The notes: a model not told the origin generated them from the sequence alone. 64,000 nt of DNA from Periplaneta americana (GCF_040183065.1 NC_091123.1:10348001-10412000); one strand, 5' to 3'; positions 11,912 through 22,085 are shown, counted from the stretch's first letter. Made by a program: numbers and translations.

Positions 11912-14877
11912 GAACTGGTAATGGAAATTACGGGAAAACGGCTGAACGGATTTTAATGAATGACCCGTCATTTTGAAGCTTGGCATCCAAGGATTTTCAG
12001 AAAAATAGTAACTTTCAGTGAAGCGTTAGTTTTGCTACATAATTTTCCTATTTTGCAAAATCCATCTTTCGTCAGTTTTGAGAACTAATTAATTGCATTT
12101 CAGTATAAAACAGGGTTGCAAGGGATAGTGATGTGCATTCTATAACCTCTCCTATCCAAATCCCATCCTCAACCTGCCCGTGGTGCAACCTGCTTTTACA
12201 GATGAGGCTCTGGGGACCGGGTATTGGCGGTATAACCACAACATCATATACAGAGGAAATGCTGTATAGGTGGGAACCCCACCAGTTCTACCTTTTCGGA
12301 CCGGCAACCCGTTGGGCAGTAATTTCATAACTGCTTTCAAATCTCACAATAAGCCTCGGATGAAATTCAACTGTGAGATCGTAACAGGCCATTTGGCCTA
12401 ATATTTGAAGGGAAGAAGAAGAAGAAGACGAAGAAGAAGAAGAAGAAAACAACACACAAACTACAATAAACATTGGGCTATTATACGAAGACCATGACCT
12501 GCAGGATTGCTGACATATTTAGAGCTCAAATTCAATTTAAAAATTTCAAGACTTGCTGAAAATAATTTACAGGTCTGATTCTGCGATGTGTAATTTTCTG
12601 AATACAGCTGTGTATGGATATTAAAATCTACAAAACTTGAGGTGCTTTGATGACATTATTACCATTAGAAATGGAATATTATTATAGTTAATGCCATGAT
12701 GTGACTATTTTTAATTAATTATACATATTAATGCTATATTGATGATATGAAAGTGAAACGTTTTGGGGTTATGTAAGTAGATGTAGAGAATATCTTAAAT
12801 TAGATCTTCATTTCTATAATTTACTGAGTGGCGGCTATATATACACACACATACATACATATATACACACATATACATCTGTGAAGTAACGGTTAGCGCG
12901 TCTGGCCGCGAAACCAGATGGCCCGGGTTCGATTCTCGGTCGGAACAAGTTACTTGATTGAGGTTTTTTCCGGGGGTTTCCCTCAACCCAATATGAGGAA
13001 ATGCTGGGTAACAATCGGTGCTGGACCCCGGACTCGTTTCACCGGCATTATCGCCTTCATCTCATTCAGACGCTAAATAACCTAAGATGTTGATAAAGCA
13101 TCGTAAAATAACCTACTAAAATAAAAACTGTACATAAAACTACAAAACATACGTAAGATAATAGTCTAATATTGTTATTAAAAATCAAATATTTTTATAG
13201 TTATTAATGAAGTGGTATGGGTCTTTTCCATATATCTAATGGCGGTGTGGTGTAGATATTTAAAGCTGAAAGTAGAATTTATAAAACAGTTATGCCACCG
13301 GTTGTTTTTTATGGTTGTGAAACTTAGACTCTCACTTTGAGAGAGGAAGAGAGATTAAGGGTGTTAGAAAATAAGATACTTAGGAAAATATTTGGGACTA
13401 AGAGAGATGAAGTTATAGGAGGATGGAGAAAGTTACACAGTGCTGAACTAGACGCATTGTATTCTTCACCTAACATAAGTAGGAACATTAAATCCAGACG
13501 TTTGAGATGGCAGCGCATGTAGCACGTGTGGGTTAATCTAGAAATGCATATAAAGTGTTAGTTGGAAGACCTGAAGGGAAAAGACCTTGAGGAAGGCAGA
13601 TATAGATGGGAGGATAATATTAAATGAATTAGAGGGAGGTGGGATATGATGGTAGAGGCTGGATTGATCTTGCTCAGGATAGGGACCAATAGTGGGCTTA
13701 TGTGAGGGCGGCAATGAATCTCCGGGTTCCTTAATTAGCCATTTGTAAGTAAGTGATATAGATATTTATATGAGTGATTCTCTTCAGTATTGTCTGGAGA
13801 AAGCACAAAAATTATAATGCCTAAGGAAAGACCAAAAGATATTGCTTACTGAAAATAAGAGGCCTACAAAATGTTGTAATGTCCCGATCACTTCAGCAAG
13901 ATCTCTTAGCAGGATAAAATTATTCTACCCTCTACATTTCAAGGTAGTTCACGAAACATGTAGCAGCTATACCAAGACGCTGTGTCTATTGTTGGAAAGC
14001 ATGACAGACCTGATATTTTCTTAACTTTCACCTACAATCCGCAATGACCTGAAATAGCTATTGCTTTACTCCCACATGAAAAACCCACTGATCGTCCTAA
14101 TATTGTTATTTGCGTTTTCGCATTGAAACTCAAAAACTGAAAGTGGATAGGTTCAAGAAAAAGTATTTGGCATAGAAAACCATTCAGAGGGAGTATGTTT
14201 CATTATTATGGAAGCAAATAACTTTCAAAATGTCTGGTATTCTTCATTGAAAGTAAATGTGAAACTTTTTTATTTGAACGTCTATGCACTTAGTTTTCAG
14301 TATTTGCTGCACAAGCCACTAGTATAATATATTTCAGATGATATTAAAAACGGTAGGATGTAGTTTAAAAATGTTCTCGGTGACGTACAATAGTCGCAAA
14401 AATATTCTGTTTTCATAAAAATATTCCTTTCTAAATACAAGGTTCGAGGTGTCTGAGGTTTTTGTCCAAAATCCTCTCTTTCAATTGAAGACATTATTAC
14501 AAAAACAGCCCTAGTCATTTTTAATGAAATTGAGTAAAGGACACATTTGCTACTATTTCAAATGTTTATAGACTCCAAAAATGACACATGTCATGTGCAA
14601 TAGTCACAAGGATAAACACAAGTTGTACGGAAACAGCTGACGTGTTGTTCTATTGAAAAATAGCAATTTTGACAGGGGTTGTTATTGTAATAATGTCTTC
14701 AATTTTAATTGCAATTAAGCGTTACCTTTGAAAAACTCTGTATGATTATTATTAGCAGTCCCATGTTACGGCACACACTCAGTAAATACATACATGAAAT
14801 CTCGGAATCTGTCCTCCTACACCAATTTATTACACGTGCTACAGTAGTAATGTAATTGTACTCACGAGGAACCGCAT
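4710..14877 (-). CDS. Gene 1: secreted 196-aa protein of unknown function, three exons
   Basis: Exon 1 (14877-14866) gives MRFL and a GTGAGT donor. Exon 2 (5920-5713) follows a tttctgtag acceptor in phase 0. Exon 3 (5080-4710) follows attttgcag in phase 1 and ends at TGA. The summed length, 591 bases, is exactly 197 codons. Residues 1-18 form a clear signal peptide (MRFLALVIALAGAAGAVS). Then come an acidic stretch (SEDEDSRAEA), a Gly/Phe-rich segment (GFDGFGGFGGF), a hydrophilic Phe/Asp part with a Gly codon split by intron 2, and a basic Pro/Ser/Arg-rich tail ending FDFGNY. No cysteine pattern, chitin-binding R&R consensus or enzyme motif is visible. It is probably an extracellular structural or cuticle-associated protein. 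Intron 1 is 8.9 kb and full of repeats. Intron 2 (632 bases) contains a SINE. The splice structure is inferred from sequence alone. Confidence 0.82.
5264..5545 (-). mobile_element. tRNA-derived SINE, family B, in intron 2 of gene 1
   Basis: Read on the minus strand, the head has a tRNA-like A box (gtgtagctcagtcgaatg) and B box (gggttcgattccc) near 5545-5465. A body follows with ttttttccgaggtttttccc and a tail ending gcgtcgttaaataaccaagc. A second copy lies at 44732-44990 on the + strand. SINE families with this layout are transcribed by Pol III and moved by partner LINEs. I cannot identify the target duplication. Confidence 0.8.
5970..8199. repeat. 2.2-kb minisatellite of about 45-bp units in intron 1 of gene 1
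   Basis: The sequence is a degenerate tandem array of a unit like gatgttactgatgataacaa followed by tgctgttgttattgctgata and ttggt. The unit length is usually a multiple of three. Several + strand frames therefore stay open for 200-270 codons and read as repeated DVTDDNNAVVIADTG. A 250-bp block recurs almost exactly (about 6941-7141 and 7191-7391), and another higher-order pair spans roughly 6640-6900. The array is antisense to gene 1 and lies wholly inside its first intron. I read it as non-coding tandem repeat. Confidence 0.85.
8200..8629 (+). mobile_element. hAT deletion derivative with 8-bp target duplication
   Basis: TGATTATG at 8200-8207 and 8622-8629 flanks a 414-bp element (8208-8621). 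The ends are TAGGGTTGCCATA and the complement of TATGACAACCCTG. The interior at about 8500-8615 reads WESGKVQDKWLKFFETVNHT and onward in one + frame. This resembles the region just before the C-terminal dimerisation domain of hAT transposases. The rest of the transposase is deleted. Terminal repeats of 13 bp with an 8-bp duplication support hAT strongly; the protein match is weaker. Confidence 0.8.
8630..9772. other. No gene seen; intron 1 of gene 1
   Basis: AT-rich intronic sequence. I see no exon with compatible splice phase and no clear repeat boundary before the element at 9773. Confidence 0.45.
9773..9973. mobile_element. Miniature inverted-repeat element with 7-bp flanking repeat
   Basis: GTAGAAG at 9773-9779 and 9967-9973 brackets a 187-bp element (9780-9966). 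The left arm cacagtctatctagtatatg and the right arm tatatactagactgtg pair for about 30 bases. The left arm carries an extra ATCT. The duplication could be 8 bp (GGTAGAAG) if the last G belongs to the target, so the superfamily is open, with hAT a candidate. It is non-coding. Confidence 0.72.
9974..11157. other. No gene seen; intron 1 of gene 1
   Basis: Intronic sequence without a recognisable exon. It contains a short CCTAA-rich stretch (10634-10654), with a loosely repeated 'cacacctRttgtaacattcct' motif at about 10664-10734. No element ends were found. Confidence 0.45.
10634..10654. repeat. Short telomere-like (CCTAA) run
   Basis: Three and a half copies of CCTAA with one change (cctaacctaacctaatctaa). 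The insect telomeric repeat is TTAGG, so this matches it on the minus strand. It is too short to be a telomere remnant with any confidence. Confidence 0.3.
11158..11907 (-). mobile_element. R2-like LINE fragment (restriction-type endonuclease) inside (TA)n
   Basis: A (TA)n run at 11158-11207 and another at 11852-11907 bracket a minus-strand fragment. Its reading frame (about 11851-11405) is the C-terminal endonuclease end of a restriction-like-endonuclease LINE (R2/R4 type). Visible motifs are RRIDIITFKPGETKGYNLD followed by IIRFE, then YEPTIPYYK and DIEVIGLMLGARGTI. RRIDI and the following acidic and lysine residues fit the PD-(D/E)XK fold of this domain. The 5' part, including reverse transcriptase, is absent, as in ordinary 5' truncation. 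The 3' part (11404-11208) is untranslated. Some relatives insert at simple repeats, so the flanking (TA)n may be the original target. Confidence 0.75.
12130..12420. repeat. Dispersed repeat F, copy 1
   Basis: Shares tccaaatcccatcctcaacc, cccgtggtg.aacctg and gaggctctggggaccg with a second copy at 37340-37680. It may be the 5' region of a LINE, since gene-like coding is absent and the two copies differ in extent. A (GAA)n-like tract (12415-12448) follows. Confidence 0.55.
12879..13127 (+). mobile_element. tRNA-derived SINE, family A
   Basis: The head contains an A-box-like segment (taacggttagcgcgtctgg) and a B box (gggttcgattctc). The body has ttttttccgggggtttccct, and the 3' part reads gcataatcg-type sequence ending gttgataaagcatcgtaaaa. 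This organisation, with a tRNA head and LINE-like 3' end, is typical of SINEs in cockroaches and termites. An older copy is at 32264-32375. It lies in intron 1 of gene 1. Confidence 0.82.
13255..13755 (+). mobile_element. LINE-A copy 1, 3' fragment
   Basis: The + strand encodes broken C-terminal sequence of the LINE-A polyprotein (LREEERLRVLENKILRKIFG, then IGGWRKLHSAELDALYSSP). It ends at ctccgggttcctta plus a remnant of the (TAAG)n tail. It is 5' truncated and carries several stops and frame changes, for example after RLRWQRM. It lies in intron 1 of gene 1. Confidence 0.85.
13756..14860. other. No gene seen; start of intron 1 of gene 1
   Basis: AT-rich intronic sequence next to exon 1 of gene 1. 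No repeat ends or exons were recognised. Confidence 0.45.
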
Positions 14878-14898
14878 GGTCACGTCGACACCTGTGAA

Positions 14899-14931
14899 CT
14901 GCCGGACCCACCTCTGCCCCCCTCATATATA
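14899..14931 (-). promoter_or_regulatory. Core promoter of gene 1 (TATA plus initiator)
   Basis: On the minus strand TATATAT lies at 14931-14925. A CAGTTC-type initiator places the likely start at 14900, 31 bases downstream. The 22 bases from there to the ATG at 14877 would be a very short 5' leader. The spacing matches the promoters of genes 2 and 3. Confidence 0.7.
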
Positions 14932-15659
14932 CGACGCCCCTCGGCACCAACAAAACCCGGTAAGGAACTCGACGACTTCAGCGAAAAAGGGACGCAAGAA
15001 AGAAGCCACCGACCGTAACTCGGTGCTTGTAATAGTGCCAACTGTCACAGTAGCCTGCCGCCTGCAAAAACCACATCAAGGTCATTTCCGCAGTTGTCAC
15101 TTTCAGTTTCTTTATGTTTCAACCCATTTATATTCTCCCTCTTTATTTCTGTCATTCTGTCTTTCATTTTAAAACTCTTCCTTTATGTTCTTATCCTTTT
15201 TAGTTTATGTTTTTACTTTTATACAGGCTGTCCATAAAATAAGTAACTATTTTCATGAAAACGATATATAGTCGCGACGCTGTTATTCCCGGCGTGACTC
15301 CTCCCCCTTTTTTATTATCTAATTTAATAAACCCTATTTCACCCTGAGGTATATTAGGGTTATAGTTGGTATCAAAATACATATTTTATAAGCAATAAAC
15401 AATAATAAAATTATAATACAAAATTGTGGTCAAGGTTACAATTATTAAACATGTTATTTTCGAAGCAATAAATAGCTATACTAAGAGATGGCTTAAAATT
15501 TACGAATTAAATACATTATTTAGTAACAACAATTGGCAATAATCAGGTATTACAAGACATGGCTCAAAATTAGAAATAAAATGCCTAATTAAAATAAAAA
15601 TTAAAACCAATAGTACAATATTATAGTATGCGAAATTGAAGACTTAAAGTTTTATTATA
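14932..15659. other. Upstream region of gene 1; no other gene seen
   Basis: The first 150 bases, upstream of the TATA box on the minus strand, are GC-richer than the surroundings and may hold proximal promoter elements. From about 15150 the sequence is AT-rich. A tatacaggctgtccataaaa segment at 15220 resembles a Tc1/mariner end, but no partner was found. Confidence 0.4.
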
Positions 15660-16110
15660 GTTGATTAGAACTAATACGATTTTTTTCCCCGGAATAATTT
15701 AACATTTTACAGTTTCACGAATATTCTATTCAAGAAGGACATGAAATACTTACATGATTTGGAGTTGGTAAGTATATTGGTTAACGCTTTGGTAAATGTA
15801 TAATTTAAAGTGTTCAGTAACAACTCAAGCTCGTATCTTTCACGGCAAAAGACTGGACAATCATATAATACATGTTTGACATCTTGAGATTCCTCCCCAC
15901 AAATGCAAGTTGCATCGTCTTTAATATGGAATCTATTTAAGTATTCCCCGAATTTTCCATGCCCAGTCAAAAACTGTGTCAGTACGAAATTTGGCGTTAT
16001 TACTTTACATTTATTACGATCATAGACCGTTGGAAAATACAGCTCTTTTATAAGAATTCCCTTATCACTATTGACCCATCTTTCGTTCCATTCTTGCATA
16101 TAATATTCTT
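15660..16110 (-). mobile_element. LINE fragment, C-terminal zinc-knuckle region
   Basis: A minus-strand frame of 130 codons (16099-15707) reads MQEWNERWVNSDKGILIKEL and later LTGHGKFGEYLNRFHI, CICGEESQDVKHVLYDCPVF. The C-x-C-x(7)-H-x(4)-C arrangement, after a TGHG block, is the usual C-terminal module downstream of reverse transcriptase or RNase H in R1/Jockey/I-type LINEs. The reverse transcriptase itself is not present. No target duplication was found. Confidence 0.75.
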
Positions 16111-16559
16111 TGGCTACTTTTTTGATATATGATATCGGACATGCTTACGTCTTAGGAAGTCAAGACTCTATAAAGTCTAGGTAGGTAGTATCTTTCGCCG
16201 TTTTTCTTCTTTCGTTGCCGAGCTACCAGACGAGGGATCTATTTGCCACACCGTTAAACATTATCATGTCGTAGCTCCTATGATAATAAATGAAGCGCAC
16301 TGTAATTCAGCAAATAATTGAGCGGCAAATAACGTCCTTGTGTGCTTTCTGCGAACGCCAACGAAAGAGCCGAAATGGCGGGCGATTATATATTAAGTAT
16401 TTATCCAGCCTTAGGAAATGCTTTACATTTTCATCAGCGAATCACAAGACGCACACGTTTAAATGTAGCCGACCTGCAACGTGATTGGCTGCCGGAAATT
16501 AGAGCGACGGGACTATAGTTCATGATATTTGTATTCATAAGACGATTGTATACTACAAA

Positions 16560-18271
16560 CTCACTCATACACACTCATTGGTTCCTTTCGACATGTCGTC
16601 CATCGATGTCCGTGCACAATTCACATCTGGACACGGTTTCACGGAATGCATTTCACAGAAACTGTGGTGTGATTAGTGACACTGCGTCACGAATTCTTTG
16701 TTTCAGTTCATCAACGTTAAGACACTCTTCTTGTGTAGTCCTTGGATTTACTTTACTTTTTAACTTCGCTCTTGAATATGCCATTAGGAAAGTTCAGCAT
16801 AATAGGGTTTGGAGTTGAATGGGTTACATCAGCTTCTTGTCTATGCGGATGACGTGAATATGCTAGGAGAAAATCCACAAACGATTAGGGAAAACGCGGA
16901 AATTCTAGTTGAAGCAAGTAAAGCGATAGGGTTGGAAGTAAATCCCGAAAAGACAAAGTATATGATTATGTCTCGTGACCAGAATATTGTACGAAATGGA
17001 ACTATAAAAATTGGAGATTTATCTTTCGAAGAGGTGGAAAAATTCAAATATCTTGGAGCAACAGTAACAAATATAAATGACACTCGGGAGGAAATTAAAC
17101 GCAGAATAAATATGGGCAATGCGAGTTATTATTCGGTTGAGAAGCTTTTGTCATCTAGTCTTCTGTCAAAAAATCTGAAAGTTAGAATTTATAAAACAGT
17201 TATATTACCGGTTGTTCTGTATGGTTGTGAAACTTGGACTCTCACTTTGAGACAGGAACAGAGATTAAGGGTGTTTGAGAATAAGTTTCTTAGGAAAATA
17301 TTTGGGGCTAAGAAGGATGAAGTTACAGGAGAATGGAGAAAGTTATACAACGCAGAGCTGCACGCATTGCATTCTTCACCTGACACAATTACGAACATAA
17401 AATCCAGACGTTTGAGATGGGCAGGACATGGTCGAATCCAGAAATACATATAGAGTGTTAGTTGGGAGGCCGGAGGGAAAAAGACCTTTGGGGAGGCCGA
17501 GACGTAGGTGGGAAGATAATATTAAAATGGATTTGGGGGAGGTGGGATATGATGGTAGAGACTGGATTAATGTTGCTCAGGATAGGGACCAATGGCGGGC
17601 TTATGTGAGGGCGGCAATGAACCTCCGGGTTCCTTAAAAGCCAGTAAGTAAGTCAGTAAGTAAGTAAGTCCTTGGATTTAAAAAATCGCCATAAAAAATG
17701 GTCCACAGAACTTTGTCTGCGTGATTCCTAACCACACATTGGTCTTTAGTCTGTCTCTGATATCCGTTGGAGGTTTGTCGGCCCAAATCCGACAGTTATG
17801 CCGGTTCACTTGTCCACTTACATGGAATGTTGCCTCATCACTGAACAACACGTGCGACATTAAATCATCAGTGTCCACAGAATCCAGCAAATCTATGCGC
17901 ATCGCCATCCGTTCCGCAAGGTTCTCTTCATGCAACTGGTGTAACACTTGCAAATTATATGCACGCTTCTTCAAGGTGAACTTCAACACTTTGAACACTA
18001 TTGATTTCGGAATTTGCAATTGACAACGTACAGATTTAGGACTCCGTTCAATTGACTCCCTTATAGCATCGGGCTTGTGGAAGGTTGACCTGGTCGAGAC
18101 TAGTCAGCAGCATTGCCTGTTCGTTGAAACTTATTCAACAGCTTCCATATGGATTTATTCGTTGGCCCATCCTTTCGAAATTTCCGTTGAAACCGTCGTC
18201 GCAGCTCATCGTATGGAACACCCTGTAGACGCCATGTCACAACGGCAACACGTTCAGCAATAGTTAACATT
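16560..18271 (-). pseudogene. Mariner-type transposase pseudogene split by LINE-A copy 2
   Basis: The minus strand starts near 18262 with MLTIAERVAVVTWRLQGVPY, a helix-turn-helix start, and continues in broken frames. It reaches VLFSDEATFHVSGQVNRHNC and IWADKPP near 17830-17770 and GPFFMAIF near 17680. The LINE then interrupts it. The C-terminal part resumes below 16750: DELKQRIRDAVSLITPQFL, then ETVSRCELCTDIDGRHVE near 16630-16590. Several stops break the N-terminal half, and the region between GPFF and DELKQ is missing. The order of the pieces shows that they were one element. Confidence 0.82.
16737..17680 (+). mobile_element. LINE-A copy 2 with 14-bp target duplication
   Basis: AGTCCTTGGATTTA at 16737-16750 and 17667-17680 flanks the insert (16751-17666). 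The + strand encodes the end of the reverse transcriptase, including the catalytic [13 protein letters not shown] at about 16829-16867. The long C-terminal domain follows ([20 protein letters not shown], then the VGRPEGKRPLGRPRRRWED block), ending at ggttccttaaaagcc and (TAAG)n. The 5' portion is truncated. One frame break sits near 17430. The 3' boundary is uncertain by about 4 bases because the tail repeat overlaps the duplication. Confidence 0.88.
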
Positions 18272-18825
18272 TCAGAACTTCACGCATTGTATTCTTCACG
18301 TGACATAATTAGAAACATTAAATCCAGACTTTTGACATGGGTAGGGCATGTAGCACGTATGGACGAATCCATAAATTCATATAGAGTGTTAGTTGGAAGG
18401 CCGGAGGGAAAAAAACCTTTGGGGAGGCCGAGACGTAGAAATGCTAAATGTTATGTTTTATTTAACGGCGCTCGCAACTGCAGAGGTTATATCAGCGTCG
18501 CCGGATGTGCCGGAATTTTGTCCCGCAGGAGTTCTTTTACATGCCAGTAAATCTACTGACATGAGCCTGTCGCATTTAAGCACACTTAAATGCCATCGAC
18601 CTGGCCCGGGATCGAACCCGCAACCTTGGGCATAGAAAGCCAGCGCTATACCAACTCGCCAACCAGGTCGACTCCGAGACGTAGATGGGAGGATACTAAT
18701 AAAATTAATATGAGAGAGGTGGGATTCATCTTGCACAGAATAGGGACCCATGGCGGGCTTATGTGTTGGCGGCAATGAACCTGCGGGTTCCTTGAAAGCT
18801 ATTTGTAAGTAAGTAAGTAAGTAAT
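18272..18825 (+). mobile_element. LINE-A copy 3, interrupted by a SINE
   Basis: A 3' fragment starting at gaacttcacgcattgtattc and ending ggttccttgaaagc plus (TAAG)n. It reads YSSRDIIRNIKSRLLTWVGH and VGRPEGKKPLGRPRR before a family C SINE interrupts it at 18440-18673. It abuts the N-terminal end of the split mariner. Confidence 0.85.
18428..18685 (-). mobile_element. tRNA-derived SINE, family C, with 12-bp target duplication
   Basis: CCGAGACGTAGA at 18428-18439 and 18674-18685 flanks a minus-strand SINE. Its head reads gtcgacctggttggcgagtt with B box gggttcgatcccg. Its body contains gaactcctgcgggacaaaat and gacgctgatataacctctgc, and its tail reads gccgttaaataaaacataac. A second copy is at 56683-56890. 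Confidence 0.88.
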
Positions 18826-18920
18826 CTTATAGGCCCAATTCAGTCATAGCAATTTGTGAACAGTACTTGCTGGGATCCTAAGAATGTACAAATAAGTACG
18901 CGTATTTGAAGCAACACAAT

Positions 18921-18926
18921 TTTAAT
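18921..18926 (-). terminator. Probable poly(A) signal of gene 2
   Basis: ATTAAA on the minus strand, about 65 bases past the stop codon of gene 2. This is a common variant of AATAAA. Confidence 0.5.
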
Positions 18927-18990
18927 GATCACACAGCTGTACACACATACACACAAGAAACAAAGTAACTGCTTAACAATTCAATTGGAC

Positions 18991-21621
18991 TTAGAAGCCG
19001 CCGCCGAAACCGCCAGCGCCGAATCCGCCGGCACCGAACCCGGCACCAGGAGCTCCGAAGCCGCCGTAGCCGTGGGGGTAGCTAGAGCCGTAGGCATGGC
19101 CGTGGTGGCCGTGCTGGATGCCGTAGTTGTACTTGTAGCCAAGCCCGTTGCCTACAACACAGATGAGTAGTCATTGGTGGTGTGACTCTCTGGTTTAGGC
19201 TGGGAAGGGGAAAGGACGTGCAGTTCGCGACAGGATCATCTTGGCTGTCTGCGCATGCGCAGACTTGGTTAATAAAAACTTGAACTGACCAAACCTAACC
19301 TTAGTATATGCAAGATGTGTAACCGAACCACGAAGGAAACTTTTTGATTTGATCTGGAATGTACACGCGAAAATAAATTCAGGTAAGAATCACGCTGGCA
19401 CTGCATGAGAGGTCCGTGCATGCGCCACAGCCAAATTGTTCCTGTCGCGGGCCCCTCCTCATACACGTGGCAACTTACTGAGCTGTGTGTAGGACTGTCC
19501 CTGCGCCGCCGCGAGTTGCAGGGCTGCGAGGACGACGAGGGCCGCGGCCAGGATCATCTGTAATAAGTACACAAGTCAGACTCAACTGATCGCGTTCGTT
19601 CTTTTAGTTTGCTGCAAGAGAGGAGACGTACGCAGAAGGGAGGAAAATGACTGTCAGTAATGAATAGACTCAATCTACAAAGAAAATAAACCCAAAATAA
19701 GAGGTTCTTAATGAAAGTTCTACATTATGTAAATCTGGCGTTCAGGTAGTAGCTCCCTGTAAAGCAGGTTTGAATAATTTCAAGGAAAAATTGTTTCGGG
19801 GCCGAGTATCGATCCCGGGACCTTTCGCTTAGCGCACGAATGCTCTCCCAACTGAGCTATCCCAGCTACTTTGATAGTTCCTAGGGTAGCTTAGTCGGGA
19901 GAGCATTCGTGCGCTAAGCGAAGGGTCCCGGAATCGATACCCGTCCCCGGAACAATTTTTCCTTGCAATTATTCAGTTCTACGTTACATTATCTGTATAT
20001 GCGAATCCGTCTTTGGAAGGACATGAGCAATAGGCCTAATGCTTTTTTTGTTGGAATATTACCATCTCCTGCATGACCTTCAACCTGGAGGACAAGGAAA
20101 CTTGAATTCAGAGTCTTCTGATTCTGTAAAAATTATCGTCATGTTTCCAAAACTTAAATGCAAACTTTATCTTATTAGTTTCAAGAATATTCTTTTCTTG
20201 TGAAATTTCTAACTTCTACATTTTTATACCAAATAATCTGTAATTTTTACCACATATTTCGTACAATGTGGACATGCAATACACAAATTTTCATTTTTGA
20301 TATTCCAGTCAGTTTACTTATAATTAATTTTTTTTAAATACTGAATTGTAATTGTCCCAATTTTCAAAATTTACATAAATTTTCTTTAAATTTATATTTA
20401 ATTTATTCCTGATAGATGTATTTAAAATGTGACACATGCTTTTTATATTTTTCCATTTACTTTTTGAGGAAAAAAATATTTACCCTTTAGTTGTTAATTT
20501 TTCAAATTTTTTTAAACTGATCACATCCTCAACGCATGGTGATTTGAATACTTTAAATAGCAGATGAAAACACATGTGTTAGTTTACTTCATATGTTTCT
20601 ATGGACTTCTATGCAAAATTTCACTGAGATTGCAGGAAAACTTCATTCATTAGAGCATTTTGAATTTTACAAAATATTGAAAATTGGGAAATCGAGAAAA
20701 CGTACCAAAGTACAGCTTGTATATAATATATACTATCGATATCCTTCCCTCCTATACAGGTCTGCCACTTACATTTTTATCCTACATAACAGCGCAAAAT
20801 ATGAACTGAATGAAAAGTAAAATCAGAATGAAGAACGAAGTCTTTCTGTATGACAGCTGAGTGTCAGTTTAAAAAGGGCTGCAGCTCCACAGACGTGATG
20901 GTCCCTTTAAATTCGTCCTGAGGAGCTTTAAATTATCATAGGGCCTACATAAACACAGATTTAGAAAACTGAAATATTATTTCATTTTTTAGAGTTAAAA
21001 AAGAAAATTTCCATTTTTTTTCGTTATTTTCAGCGATTCATAGCCTTAATATTGAAATTACTTTGTATGTAGCTACTTTCTAGTGTAAAATCGAAAGTAA
21101 ATTGAATGAGATATGTATTTATTAAATACAGTAGAAACAAAATTCATAGTCGTAATGTTTACATATTCATGACAGTTTTATTAATAATAAGTTTTTTAAA
21201 TTCTTAATAGAAAATTTGATAAGAAATTTGATTATTTAGAATTGGTTACTGTTATATTGTAAACTGAACGACATTCATAAACATTATGTTTTATCATCTA
21301 AATTACACCAAAAATTAGATTTGAATGATCGATGCTTTTAATTGAAACATTATTATTTTATCTTACCTTTAAGAAGCTTATATGTCACAATTAATACGTT
21401 AAGACCGGTTTGATAAGTGACTAATACGCAACATAAAATAGACTTAAAATCAGTGACTGATATTAGATTCATTACAGTTTTGCTATCTTAATTTTAAGCA
21501 GTCTAGTCTCTAATTAAGGAACCGACTTGCCAGTGGATTTCAATAAAGTATGATAGAGACTGTTAACTTTACTGTTTTACTCAGAAACAGTTGAATGCTT
21601 TACCTGGAGCTTGGTTGCCAT
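18991..21621 (-). CDS. Gene 2: secreted Gly/His-rich 85-aa protein, three exons
   Basis: Exon 1 (21621-21604) encodes MATKLQ with a GTAAAG donor. Exon 2 (19557-19479) enters in phase 0 after ttattacag and leaves in phase 1 at GTAAGT. Exon 3 (19151-18991) enters after tgtgttgtag and ends at TAA. The total of 258 bases is exactly 86 codons. Residues 1-24 are a strong signal peptide (MILAAALVVLAALQLAAAQG core, cleavage expected near AAA-QG). The mature part is about 60 residues: YTQLSNGLGYKYNYGIQHG, a His/Gly run, then repeated GAGGF/GAGFG motifs ending GGGF. This composition is typical of small cuticle or silk-like structural peptides, but no named family can be assigned. Intron 1 (2.0 kb) holds a tRNA-like foldback. 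Coding GC is far above that of the surrounding introns, which supports a real gene. Confidence 0.86.
19772..19974. repeat. Inverted pair of tRNA-like cassettes in intron 1 of gene 2
   Basis: Two tRNA-like sequences face each other. The minus-strand one is at about 19875-19794 (ggatagctcagttgggagag, then gtcccgggatcgatactc). The + strand one is at about 19892-19960 (gggtagcttagtcgggagag, then gtcccggaatcgataccc). Both are followed by acaatttttccttg, which contains a TTTTT Pol III stop. The D and anticodon stems can be drawn, but the acceptor stem is imperfect. A short spacer separates the copies. This is the same layout as at 48320-48834 and 62431-62945, with a different tRNA body. Confidence 0.72.
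19975..21540. other. Intron 1 of gene 2, AT-rich; nothing else seen
   Basis: Strongly AT-rich intronic sequence with long A/T runs. No exon, repeat end or RNA gene was recognised. Confidence 0.5.
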
Positions 21622-21658
21622 AGTGATGTTGTTTGTCTGCTGTTGAGAGCTGCAGTGA

Positions 21659-21694
21659 ACTGATGCTGTGTCGTCCCTCTGGAAGCAATTTATA
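21659..21694 (-). promoter_or_regulatory. Core promoter of gene 2 (TATA plus TCAGT initiator)
   Basis: On the minus strand TATAAA lies at 21694-21689. A perfect arthropod initiator TCAGT (21663-21659) puts the start at 21661, 33 bases downstream. The leader to the ATG is 40 bases. Confidence 0.82.
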
Positions 21695-22025
21695 TCTTGG
21701 TCCACACATTCGCCTGTCGCAATGTCGAATGGCTGCACGTTGGACACTTGCTAAATTGCGATTTCTGTTAATAACCTCCAACGGGCTGGTATGTTATTTT
21801 TTTACTGTGATTTCTAATATGGAGAAAAAGACCTGAACGTGGCGGTATAGGGAGTTATATTGTTACGTAATGAGCGATATTGTCAGGTGCAACATGTGAG
21901 AGCGGGTTTACAGTTTTGAGTAATTATCTTTTCAATAGGTAGGTATGTGCTTACATTTCTTACAGACCTAGTTGTCTCATAGAACTGTTGTCTTCGCTTG
22001 AAGCTAAAAGAAGTTGCAATAGTAA

Positions 22026-22029
22026 TAGC

Positions 22030-22070
<41 letters not shown>

Positions 22071-22085
22071 TAATAATAATAATTA
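22026..22085. repeat. (AAT)n microsatellite
   Basis: About 18 units of AAT with two interruptions, directly next to the 3' end of LINE-A copy 4. Confidence 0.9.

Noticed and set aside
16841-17449. Minus-strand frames opposite LINE-A as host genes
   Set aside because: The LINE-A + strand has reverse-transcriptase motifs. The opposite frames recur wherever LINE-A recurs and carry no motif.
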